The notes: generated by a model not told the origin, from the sequence alone. Counted from the first letter of the stretch, positions 7,509 to 14,257 are shown. The stretch is 14,257 nucleotides of DNA from DATLYH01 sp035575035 (GCA_035575035.1 DATLYH010000327.1:1-14257), one strand, 5' to 3'. A program made the numbers and translations.

Positions 7509-7611
7509 GGTGGTCGGGGAACGGCGACTCCACCCGGCAGACGGTGCCGGTCCACTCAAACTAACCGCCTGAGGAGGGGATAGCAATGGTGACAGGGAAG
7601 CGGCTCCCGGC

Positions 7612-7628
7612 ATGACATTTTTGGTCAT
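7612..7628. promoter_or_regulatory. inverted repeat ATGAC-N7-GTCAT, candidate activator site
   Basis: ATGAC (7612-7616) and GTCAT (7624-7628) are perfect inverted arms around an AT-rich 7-base centre. Its centre is about 139 bases before the predicted sigma-54 start site, in the usual range for enhancer-binding protein sites. No other evidence for binding is visible. Confidence 0.5.
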
Positions 7629-7643
7629 CCGCGTCGCGGCCAT

Positions 7644-7658
7644 CTGTCAGATTGGCAG
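7644..7658. promoter_or_regulatory. inverted repeat CTGTCA-GAT-TGGCAG, candidate second activator site
   Basis: The arms CTGTCA (7644-7649) and TGGCAG (7653-7658) are inverted with one mismatch. The centre is 31 bases from that of the first inverted repeat, about three helical turns, so both would face the same side of the DNA. It lies about 108 bases before the predicted start site. Confidence 0.45.
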
Positions 7659-7732
7659 CATCGCCGCCGCTTCTGCGGGGCATTCAATCTTTAAGATATT
7701 ATTCCCCAATGTCTTACGTCGCGGCGACCTGC

Positions 7733-7748
7733 TGGCATGGTCCTTGCT
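7733..7748 (+). promoter_or_regulatory. sigma-54 (RpoN) -24/-12 promoter of groEL-1
   Basis: The sequence is TGGCATG-GTCC-TTGCT. It matches the consensus TGGCAC/T-G-N4-TTGCA/T at every constrained base. GG (7734-7735) and GC (7746-7747) are 12 bases apart as required, RY (GC) precedes it and AAA follows. Predicted transcription starts near 7759, giving a leader of about 61 bases before the groEL-1 ATG. Such promoters need an ATP-driven activator bound upstream, and candidate sites are at 7612-7658. Confidence 0.75.
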
Positions 7749-7819
7749 AAAGGGTGGGGCGCGCTTGAGGGGAGATTCCCTACCCTGAGTAGAAGACCGA
7801 TTGGAAAGGAGATTCGCGG

Positions 7820-9475
7820 ATGGCGGCTAAACAACTGGCTTATAGCGACGAGGCCCGGCAGAAGATGCTGGCCGGCGTCACCAAGCTGGCCCGGGCGGTC
7901 CGCTGCACCCTGGGGCCGCGCGGCCGTAACGCCGTGCTGGACAAGGGCTGGGGCGCCCCCAATGTCACCAAGGACGGCGTTACCGTGGCCGAGGAAATTG
8001 AGCTGCAGGACCCCTACGAGAACATGGCGGCCCAGCTCGTCAAGGAAGCGGCCAGCAAGACCAGTGACGTGGCCGGCGACGGCACCACCACCGCCACCGT
8101 CCTGGCTGAGGCCATCTACCGCGAGGGCCTCAAAAACATCGCTGCCGGCGCCGACCCCATGGCCCTGACCCGCGGCATTCAGAAGGGCGTCACCCAGGTC
8201 GTTGAGGAGCTACAGCGCCTGGCCGAGAAGATCGACGACAAGGACGAGAAAGAGATCACCGAGGTGGCGACCATCGCCGCCAACAACGACCCCACGATCG
8301 GCAAGAAGCTGGCCGAGGCCATGAAACTGGTCGGGGCGTCCAACGGCGTCATCACCATCGAGGAAGGGAAGACCGCCGAGACCGAGGTCGTGGTCGTGCA
8401 GGGCATGCAGTTCGACCGCGGCTACCTCTCCCCCCACTTCGTCACCAACCAGGAGCAGGTCATTTGCGAGCTGGAGAACCCGTACATCCTCATCTACGAG
8501 GAAAAGATCAGCTCGGCCAAGGCCCTGATCCCGCTCCTGGAGACCATCTCCCGCAAGAAAGAACCGCTGCTGATCATTGCCGAGGACGTTGAGGGCGAGG
8601 CCCTGGCGACGCTGGTGCTGAACAAACTCAAGGGCATCCTGCAAGTCTGCGCCGTCAAGGCGCCGGGCTACGGTGACCGCCGCAAGGCCATGCTCGAAGA
8701 CATTGCCACGCTGACCGGCGGCCGGGCCATCTTCAAGGACCTCGGCATCCAGCTGGAGAATGTCCAGCTCCGCGACCTCGGCCGGGCCAAGAAGGTCAAG
8801 GTGGACGCCGAGAACACCACCATCACCGAGGGGGCCGGCGACAAGCGGGCGATCGAGGGGCGGTGCGAGATGATCCGCCGCGAGATCGAGAAGACCGACA
8901 GTGAGTATGACCGCGAGAAGTTGCAGGAGCGGCTGGCCAAGCTGGCCGGCGGCGTCGCCCAGATCAAGGTTGGCGCCGCCACCGAGACGGAGATGAAGGA
9001 GCGCAAGGCGCTGTTCGAGGACGCCCTGCACGCCACGCGGGCGGCTCTGGCCGAGGGGATCGTCCCGGGCGGCGGGGTGGCCCTGTTGCAGGCCCGCAAG
9101 GTCCTGGAGAAGACCGACCTGGAGGGCGATGAGGCCCTGGGCGTGCAACTGCTTTACCGCTGCCTGGAAGTCCCCTGCCGCTGGATCGCCGAAAACGCCG
9201 GCCTCGATGGCACGGTGGTGGTCAACCATATCCTCCGCGCCAAGGACAAGTACTACGGCTATAACGCCGAGACCGGCGAGTACGAGAACCTGCGCAAGGC
9301 CGGCGTCGTTGATCCGGTCAAGGTGACACGCACCGCCTTGCAAAACGGCGCCAGCGTGGCCTGCTTGCTGCTGACCACCGAAACCCTGGTGGCCGACATC
9401 CCGGAGAAGGAGAAGAAGGATTTCCACCCGCCGGACCATCACGGCATGGGCGGGATGGGCGACATGGACATGTAA
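7820..9475 (+). CDS. groEL: chaperonin GroEL, paralog 1 (divergent)
   Basis: The product is 551 residues, full length for 60-kDa chaperonins, with AAAGGAG eight bases before the ATG. GroEL rings fold proteins in the cytoplasm with ATP and GroES. Nucleotide and catalytic residues are intact: TKDGVTV with D52, AGDGTTTAT with D87, and EDALHATRAAL with D401, equivalent to E. coli D398. The apical domain has DRGYLSPHF (199-207) and GDRRKAML. Differences from canonical GroEL are visible. KSFG is KGWG (42-45). The substrate-binding Tyr equivalent to E. coli Y203 is His206. GFGDRR is GYGDRR. The tail is HPPDHHGMGGMGDMDM, a Met/Gly-rich tail with added His. GroES follows, with a hairpin-rich 117-base spacer, and the gene has a sigma-54 type promoter. 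I infer a specialised paralog, with groEL-2 as the more canonical one. Confidence 0.97.
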   Translation: MAAKQLAYSDEARQKMLAGVTKLARAVRCTLGPRGRNAVLDKGWGAPNVTKDGVTVAEEIELQDPYENMAAQLVKEAASKTSDVAGDGTTTATVLAEAIYREGLKNIAAGADPMALTRGIQKGVTQVVEELQRLAEKIDDKDEKEITEVATIAANNDPTIGKKLAEAMKLVGASNGVITIEEGKTAETEVVVVQGMQFDRGYLSPHFVTNQEQVICELENPYILIYEEKISSAKALIPLLETISRKKEPLLIIAEDVEGEALATLVLNKLKGILQVCAVKAPGYGDRRKAMLEDIATLTGGRAIFKDLGIQLENVQLRDLGRAKKVKVDAENTTITEGAGDKRAIEGRCEMIRREIEKTDSEYDREKLQERLAKLAGGVAQIKVGAATETEMKERKALFEDALHATRAALAEGIVPGGGVALLQARKVLEKTDLEGDEALGVQLLYRCLEVPCRWIAENAGLDGTVVVNHILRAKDKYYGYNAETGEYENLRKAGVVDPVKVTRTALQNGASVACLLLTTETLVADIPEKEKKDFHPPDHHGMGGMGDMDM

Positions 9476-9487
9476 GTGATTGTGAAG

Positions 9488-9576
9488 ATTGCCGATTGCA
9501 GATGTGAAGATTTCAGATTTGTCCCCCTGCTGACAAGAATCTGCAATCCGAAATCTGCAATCTGCAATCCGAAATC
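9488..9576. repeat. low-complexity inverted/direct repeat spacer between groEL-1 and groES
   Basis: The right arm contains an exact 18-base direct repeat, AATCTGCAATCCGAAATC, at 9538-9555 and 9559-9576 (period 21). A further ATCTGCAATC overlaps both, at 9553-9562. The left arm carries the reverse complement GATTGCAGAT (9494-9503) and CAGATTTGTC (9514-9523), which pairs with GACAAGAATCTG (9532-9543) apart from two bulged bases. The whole can fold as a long imperfect hairpin with a C-rich loop. It ends 16 bases before the groES ATG, just outside its ribosome binding site. Confidence 0.8.
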
Positions 9577-9580
9577 GAAC

Positions 9581-9585
9581 GAGGA
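9581..9585 (+). promoter_or_regulatory. ribosome binding site fixing the groES start
   Basis: GAGGA lies seven bases before ATG 9593. The frame is open back to 9476, but the extra 39 residues would be encoded by the repeat spacer and do not resemble GroES. Confidence 0.75.
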
Positions 9586-9592
9586 CTCCAAC

Positions 9593-9907
9593 ATGGCAAA
9601 GGAAAAAGAACTGAACCTGAAGGTCCGGCCCCTGGACGACCGGGTGGTAGTGGAGCCCTTGGAAGCCGAGGAGAAGACGCCGGGCGGCATTCTGCTGCCC
9701 GACACCGCCAAGCAGAAGCCGCAGCGCGGCCGAGTGCTGGCCGTCGGCCCGGGCAAGATGAACGACAAGGGGGAGCGAACCCCTGTCTCGGTCGTCAAGG
9801 GCGACGAGGTGATCTATGGCCGCTACGCCGGCAACGACATCGAGGTGGACGGCCACGAGATCAAGATCCTGCGCGAGAGCGATATTTTGGCGAAGATCGT
9901 GAAGTAA
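9593..9907 (+). CDS. groES: co-chaperonin GroES
   Basis: The product is 104 residues, slightly longer than the 97 of E. coli because of an N-terminal MAKEKELN extension. GroES forms the heptameric lid of the GroEL chamber. KVRPLDDRVVVEPLE (10-24) is the classic first strand. The mobile loop EEKTPGGILLPDTAKQKPQ (26-44) carries the hydrophobic ILL (33-35) that docks on the GroEL apical domain. GRVLAVGPG and DEVIYGRYAGNDIEVDG are standard core strands. It is the only groES here and lies between two groEL genes, so it may serve both. The stop is followed directly by the left arm of a long hairpin spacer. It is presumably co-transcribed with groEL-1. The usual bacterial order is groES-groEL, so the position after groEL-1 suggests that groES plus groEL-2 is the ancestral pair. 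Confidence 0.97.
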   Translation: MAKEKELNLKVRPLDDRVVVEPLEAEEKTPGGILLPDTAKQKPQRGRVLAVGPGKMNDKGERTPVSVVKGDEVIYGRYAGNDIEVDGHEIKILRESDILAKIVK

Positions 9908-10044
9908 ATGACGAATTCCTAAGCACGAAGGACGAAAGAAGCACGCAGGACGAAGCCCGAAGTAGCAGCCCTCCTCGGGCGATTCGTCATTCGTCCTTAG
10001 TGCTTCGCCATTCTTTCGTCCTTCGTCATTAGACATTCGTCATT
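9907..10044. repeat. long imperfect hairpin of GACGAA/TTCGTC words between groES and groEL-2
   Basis: CGAAGGACGAAAGAA (9926-9940) has an exact 15-base reverse complement at 10011-10025. AATGACGAAT (9907-9916) has exact reverse complements at 9982-9991 and 10035-10044. GCCCGA (9955-9960) and TCGGGC (9975-9980) form a GC-rich apex stem around a 14-base loop. TTCGTCCTTAGTGCTTCG (9990-10007) nearly matches the complement of 9922-9939. The structure spans almost the whole 168-base spacer and overlaps the last base of the groES stop codon. There is no T-run, so it is not a simple terminator. Confidence 0.85.
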
Positions 10045-10075
10045 CCCGGGTTCCATCCAAGGAGATAACTGGACA

Positions 10076-11698
<1,623 letters not shown>

Positions 11699-11702
11699 AG
11701 CC

Positions 11703-11798
11703 AGACAAGGAGACAACGGCGACTAAGGAGACAAGGAGAGCAGAAGCGGACCCGGCTTCTTGGTCTCCTTGGCTCCTTGTCTTCTGATCTCCTTGTCT
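11703..11798. repeat. AGACAAGGAGA-word inverted repeat spacer between groEL-2 and dnaJ
   Basis: AGACAAGGAGA occurs at 11703-11713 and 11729-11739, and its exact complement TCTCCTTGTCT at 11788-11798. Partial complements TCTCCTT (11764-11770) and CTCCTTGTCT (11773-11782) lie nearer the centre. At the apex AGAAGC (11742-11747) pairs with GCTTCT (11755-11760) around a 7-base loop. The spacer can fold into a long purine-arm/pyrimidine-arm hairpin that starts five bases after the groEL-2 stop codon and ends just before the dnaJ ribosome binding site. Confidence 0.85.
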
Positions 11799-11805
11799 CG
11801 CCCAC

Positions 11806-11812
11806 GAGGAGG
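11806..11812 (+). promoter_or_regulatory. ribosome binding site fixing the dnaJ start
   Basis: GAGGAGG is four bases before ATG 11817. The frame is open upstream to 11760, but those residues would be encoded by the hairpin arm. MALKRDYYEVLGV is the normal DnaJ start. Confidence 0.8.
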
Positions 11813-11816
11813 CGCG

Positions 11817-12956
11817 ATGGCCCTGAAGCGGGACTACTACGAGGTTCTCGGCGTCCGCAGGGATGCAGATGAGGAGGAAATCAAGCGGGCCTACCGCAAG
11901 CTGGCGCTGCAATACCATCCGGACCGCAATGTCGGCGACCCGGAGGCCGAAGCGAAGTTCAAGGAGGCGGCCGAGGCCTATGAGGTGCTGCGCGATCCGG
12001 AGAAGCGCCGCCGCTACGACCGCTATGGGCACGCCGGCCTCGACGGGATGAACGTCCCGAACTTCCAGAGCGCCGAATCGGTCTTCGACCTGTTCGGCGA
12101 TCTGTTCGGCGATCTCTTCGGCCCCGGGCGGCGGCGGCACGGACCGCAGCCCGGCCGTGACCTGCGCATCGAGGTCGAAGTTGACCTGGCCGAGGCCTTC
12201 CGCGGCGTCGAGAAGACCATCACTCTTCCCCGGGAGGAGATCTGCCCGGAGTGCAGCGGCCAGGGGAGCCGGCGCGGCAGCCGTCCATCCCTGTGCCGAC
12301 GCTGCCGCGGTCAGGGAGTGGTCGTACACACCCAAGGATTCTTCCGGCTGCAACAGACCTGTCCGGGGTGCGGCGGCCGGGGGACTGTCATCACCGACCC
12401 CTGCACCGCGTGCCACGGCCAGGGACGGGTGACGGTGCGGCGAACGCTGCCGATCACCATCCCCCCCGGTGTAGACACGGGCACGCGCATCCGTTTCAGC
12501 GGCGAGGGGGAGGCCGGCGACCCGGGGGCGCCGCGTGGCGACCTGTACGTGGAGGTCCGGGTACGCGACCATCCCCTGTTCCAGCGCGATGGCCCGCACC
12601 TGATCTGCCAGGTGCCGATCACCTTCAGCCAGGCGGCCCTGGGGGGGGACATCGAGGTTCCCACCCTGGAGGGCCCCATCACCTACACCCTGAAGCGGGG
12701 CGTGCAGTCGGGCGAGGTGATCCGTCTGCCGGGGCGGGGGATGCCGAGCCTCCGCGGCGGCCGACCGGGTGATCTGCTGGTGCAGGTGATCGTCGAGACG
12801 CCCCGCAACCTGACCCGACGCCAGGAGGAGTTGTTCCGCGAGTTGGCCGAGATCGACCAGAAGCATGTCTCGCCCCAGCGGAAAACCTTCCTGGAGAAGC
12901 TCCGCGACTTCTTCAAGGCGGAGCCCAGCGAGGGCAAGCCCTCGGCCGCGGACTAG
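11817..12956 (+). CDS. dnaJ: type I (class A) chaperone DnaJ
   Basis: The product is 379 residues, the usual length. DnaJ delivers unfolded clients to DnaK and stimulates its ATPase. The J domain (5-70) has the essential HPD at 34-36. All four zinc motifs are intact: CPECSGQG (143-150), CRRCRGQG (160-167), CPGCGGRG (182-189) and CTACHGQG (196-203). The two C-terminal beta domains follow, including PLFQRDGPHLICQVPITFSQ and GRGMPSLRGGRPGDLLV. The Gly/Phe linker is short and contains an unusual FDLFGDLFGDLFGPG (90-104), with GDLF in tandem, then a basic GRRRHG. The gene sits after groEL-2 and before grpE. No dnaK is in the window, so the DnaK partner is encoded elsewhere or downstream. The spacer to grpE is 66 bases with no strong structure. 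Confidence 0.96.
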   Translation: MALKRDYYEVLGVRRDADEEEIKRAYRKLALQYHPDRNVGDPEAEAKFKEAAEAYEVLRDPEKRRRYDRYGHAGLDGMNVPNFQSAESVFDLFGDLFGDLFGPGRRRHGPQPGRDLRIEVEVDLAEAFRGVEKTITLPREEICPECSGQGSRRGSRPSLCRRCRGQGVVVHTQGFFRLQQTCPGCGGRGTVITDPCTACHGQGRVTVRRTLPITIPPGVDTGTRIRFSGEGEAGDPGAPRGDLYVEVRVRDHPLFQRDGPHLICQVPITFSQAALGGDIEVPTLEGPITYTLKRGVQSGEVIRLPGRGMPSLRGGRPGDLLVQVIVETPRNLTRRQEELFRELAEIDQKHVSPQRKTFLEKLRDFFKAEPSEGKPSAAD

Positions 12957-13007
12957 CTGCCGGAGGCACAGGATTTGCTCCCCAGACCCTCGCGGCCCAA
13001 TGGAATA

Positions 13008-13014
13008 GAGGAGG
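13008..13014 (+). promoter_or_regulatory. ribosome binding site fixing the grpE start
   Basis: GAGGAGG is eight bases before ATG 13023. An in-frame TTG at 12975 has no site before it and would add 16 residues of spacer sequence. Confidence 0.8.
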
Positions 13015-13022
13015 ACCCGCCG

Positions 13023-13625
13023 ATGAACGACCCGAAAACGAATGCGCCGGAACCCCGGGAGGTGGAACAGCCCACCGCCGAGGGGGCCGACGCCGAGCAA
13101 CAGGCCGCCGCGGCGGTGCTGGACGACCTGGAGGCGCTACGCTCTCGGCTGCAAAGCGCCGAGCAAGAGCGCGATCAGTATCTGGCTCTGCTTCAGCGGA
13201 CCCGGGCCGACTTTGAGAATTACCAGAAACGCCTTCACCGCGACCTGGCCCAGGAGCGGCGCTACGCCAGCCGGCCGCTGGCTCTCGATCTCCTGCCGAT
13301 CCTGGACAACCTGGAGCGGGCCGTGTCCGCCGCCAAGCAGAACAACCCGGGCGACCCGCTGCTGCAGGGCGTGGCGATGGTGCAGGCGCAATTCCTTGAT
13401 GTGCTCCGCCGCCACGGCATCACTCCCATCGAGGCCCAGGGGAAGCCGTTTGATCCCCATCTCCATGAGGCGGTGATGCAGCAGCCGACGGCTGACCAGC
13501 CGCCGGGCACCGTGCTTCAGGTGCTGGAGCAGGGCTTCCAGATGCACGACCAGGTCCTGCGGCCGGCGCGGGTCGTCGTCTCCGTGGCAGGCCAACCCCC
13601 GGAAGGGGAAGCCAAAGAAGGCTAA
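13023..13625 (+). CDS. grpE: nucleotide exchange factor GrpE
   Basis: The product is 200 residues. GrpE releases ADP from DnaK and works with DnaJ in the Hsp70 cycle. The N-terminal 35 residues are acidic and disordered. A long helical coiled-coil follows (35-80, DDLEALRSRLQSAEQERDQY), then the conserved RTRADFENYQKRLHRD (59-74) and LDLLPILDNLERAV (88-101). The C-terminal beta-wing has ITPIEAQGKPFDPHLHEAV (133-151) and the GrpE signature from VLQVLEQG (164) to RVVVSV (183-188). It lies immediately after dnaJ, an order different from the common grpE-dnaK-dnaJ. Forty bases separate it from the next gene, suggesting a shared transcript. The ending EGEAKEG is a short charged tail. Confidence 0.95.
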   Translation: MNDPKTNAPEPREVEQPTAEGADAEQQAAAAVLDDLEALRSRLQSAEQERDQYLALLQRTRADFENYQKRLHRDLAQERRYASRPLALDLLPILDNLERAVSAAKQNNPGDPLLQGVAMVQAQFLDVLRRHGITPIEAQGKPFDPHLHEAVMQQPTADQPPGTVLQVLEQGFQMHDQVLRPARVVVSVAGQPPEGEAKEG

Positions 13626-13649
13626 CGCGGTTTTCCAGACTAGTCGCTT

Positions 13650-13656
13650 GGGAGGG
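13650..13656 (+). promoter_or_regulatory. ribosome binding site fixing the zinc-ribbon gene start
   Basis: GGGAGGG is nine bases before ATG 13666. A start at 13648 (TTG) would overlap this site. The family normally begins MPTYEY, which matches ATG 13666. Confidence 0.75.
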
Positions 13657-13665
13657 CTAAGCGGT

Positions 13666-13986
13666 ATGCCGACTTACGAGTACCAATGTGACGCCTGTTC
13701 GTATAACTTCGACGAGTTCCAGTCGTTCAGCGACCCGCCGCTGAAGACCTGCCCGCAGTGCCGGCGGCCGAAGCTGCGCCGCGTCTTCGGCCCGGGCGCG
13801 GGGATCATCTTCAAGGGGTCGGGCTTCTACCAGACCGACTACCGCAGCGAGTCGTACAAGGCGGCCGCCAAAGCAGACCAGGAGGCGGCCAGGTCGGCCG
13901 AAGCCGGCAAGAACGGGACGTCGAACGGGGAAAGCAAGAACGGCAGCAGCAAAACGAGCGGGAAAACTGCGAAGTCCGCGACCTGA
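13666..13986 (+). CDS. FmdB-family zinc ribbon protein
   Basis: The product is 106 residues. MPTYEYQCDACSYNFDEFQSF is the hallmark N-terminus of the FmdB/CxxC_CXXC_SSSS family. Zinc ligands are C8-C11 (CDAC) and C29-C32 (CPQC). The following LRRVFGPGAGIIFKGSGFYQTDYRS (38-61) is the family's conserved second half, with the GSGFY.TD.R motif. From residue 65 the tail is low complexity, rich in Lys, Ala, Ser, Gly and Asn (KNGTSNGESKNGSSKTSGKT), and likely disordered. FmdB was named as a putative regulator of formamidase, but most members have no assigned role. It sits between grpE and yacG and is probably co-transcribed with them. This suggests a housekeeping, possibly protein-quality-control link, which is inference. 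Confidence 0.9.
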   Translation: MPTYEYQCDACSYNFDEFQSFSDPPLKTCPQCRRPKLRRVFGPGAGIIFKGSGFYQTDYRSESYKAAAKADQEAARSAEAGKNGTSNGESKNGSSKTSGKTAKSAT

Positions 13987-13993
13987 GTTTCCG

Positions 13994-14188
13994 ATGATCA
14001 AGGCACGCTGTCCGATTTGCGACCGAGTGATGGAGGGGCAAAGTCGTTCCGAGTGGCCTCAGTTCCCCTTTTGCAGCGACCGCTGTCGGTTGATCGACCT
14101 GGGGCGCTGGCTGGGAGAGAGGTACGCGATTGCCGCCGAGCCCGACGGGGAGGCTGCCGAGCCGGGCGCGGAGACGGAAATCCCCTAA
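13994..14188 (+). CDS. yacG: YacG-type zinc protein (DNA gyrase inhibitor family)
   Basis: The product is 64 residues, typical of the family. Zinc ligands are C6-C9 (CPIC) and C27-C31 (CSDRC). PFCSDRCRLIDLGRWLGERYAI (25-46) is the conserved YacG signature. E. coli YacG binds the GyrB C-terminal domain and blocks DNA binding by gyrase. Whether that holds in this lineage is unknown, since only the zinc domain and the conserved helix are certain. The acidic tail (EPDGEAAEPGAETEIP) replaces the usual C-terminal stretch. It starts seven bases after the zinc-ribbon stop with no good Shine-Dalgarno sequence, so translation is likely coupled to the upstream gene. It is the last gene before the terminator. 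Confidence 0.93.
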   Translation: MIKARCPICDRVMEGQSRSEWPQFPFCSDRCRLIDLGRWLGERYAIAAEPDGEAAEPGAETEIP

Positions 14189-14190
14189 GC

Positions 14191-14208
14191 CGGCCGTTTC
14201 TGCGGCCG
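14191..14208 (+). repeat. CGGCCG-N6-CGGCCG hairpin after yacG
   Basis: Two copies of the self-complementary CGGCCG (14191-14196 and 14203-14208) flank TTTCTG and can form a 6-bp stem. It begins two bases after the stop codon and precedes the main terminator. There is no T-run, so it may only stabilise the transcript end. Confidence 0.5.
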
Positions 14209-14221
14209 TTCCCCATAGAGA

Positions 14222-14257
14222 AGAGGCGTGGCCCCGCAGCTACGCCTCTCTTTTTTT
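14222..14257 (+). terminator. strong intrinsic terminator of the chaperone cluster
   Basis: AGAGGCGT (14222-14229) pairs perfectly with ACGCCTCT (14242-14249). The stem continues inward by one G-U pair and two G-C pairs around loop CCCGCA. Seven T (14251-14257) follow one base later at the window edge. It is the clearest terminator here and marks the end of the groEL-1 to yacG strand block. Confidence 0.9.

Larger units (their letters stand above)
7495..7819. other. 325-bp divergent control region before the chaperone cluster
   Basis: This stretch has no gene. In order it holds the ribosome binding site of the minus-strand gene (7504-7508), a TGACA word (7590-7594), two inverted repeats (7612-7628 and 7644-7658), an AT-rich tract TTTAAGATATTATT (7690-7703), a sigma-54 type promoter (7733-7748), a predicted leader of about 60 bases with a small GGGA/TCCC stem (7770-7780), and AAAGGAG (7805-7811) before groEL-1. 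I saw no CIRCE inverted repeat and no clear promoter for the minus-strand gene. Confidence 0.7.

Noticed and set aside
6280..7572. Plus-strand open frame of 430 codons opposite the 569-residue gene
   Set aside because: Its composition is Val/Leu/Gly/Arg-rich without domain patterns, and it has no ribosome binding site. The minus-strand frame has a good start site and protein-like motifs.
7495..7819. CIRCE/HrcA operator before groEL-1
   Set aside because: No TTAGCACTC-N9-GAGTGCTAA-like inverted repeat is present. The inverted repeats seen have different arms and spacing.
9476..9592. Coding extension upstream of groES, giving repeated CNPKS peptides
   Set aside because: The repeated peptides simply reflect the DNA repeat. 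GroES starts at 9593 with its own ribosome binding site.
8210..10036. Long minus-strand open frame opposite groEL-1 and groES
   Set aside because: It is antisense to clear groEL/groES codons, low in recognisable motifs, and a usual by-product of high-GC codon use. The same holds for 675-1946, 2181-3533 and 10040-11716 on the minus strand.

Overview
The window looks like a chromosome segment of a high-GC planctomycete, most likely of the Gemmata type. This rests on gene content: two DUF1559 prepilin-like proteins with the H-x9-DG C-terminal motif, each followed by a small lipoprotein with a carboxypeptidase-regulatory-like fold, a large LamG/FecR-type protein fragment, and duplicated groEL genes. 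No taxonomic marker such as rRNA is present, so the assignment is inference.

Left part (1-5635, all + strand): the C-terminal end of a large protein cut by the window edge; a DUF1559 protein; a small lipoprotein; a secreted beta-propeller protein of the oligogalacturonate lyase (PL22) family; a second DUF1559 protein; and a second small lipoprotein. This resembles a planctomycete surface/secretion module with two DUF1559-lipoprotein cassettes around a possible pectin-degradation protein. A convergent spacer at 5636-5784 holds a 33-bp tandem repeat. It separates this block from a minus-strand gene (5785-7494) for a 569-residue cytoplasmic protein that I do not recognise.

Right part (7495-14257, + strand): a protein-folding cluster in the order groEL-1, groES, groEL-2, dnaJ, grpE, an FmdB-type zinc ribbon and yacG, closed by a strong intrinsic terminator at the right edge. 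The 325-bp region before groEL-1 holds a near-perfect sigma-54 (-24/-12) promoter, TGGCATG-N4-TTGCT. About 100-140 bp upstream of its predicted start are two inverted repeats, where an enhancer-binding protein would be expected. No CIRCE element is visible.

The most unusual structure is in the first three spacers of the chaperone cluster (groEL-1/groES, groES/groEL-2, groEL-2/dnaJ). Each is filled with a different low-complexity word repeated in tandem in one arm and in reverse complement in the other, so each can fold into a long imperfect hairpin. The spacers after dnaJ do not show this. The three hairpins share architecture but not sequence, and they lie exactly where gene-by-gene control of chaperonin, cochaperonin and DnaJ amounts would act. 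The two GroELs also differ. GroEL-1 has changed residues at substrate-binding and contact positions and a His/Met-rich tail. GroEL-2 looks canonical but lacks the GGM tail.
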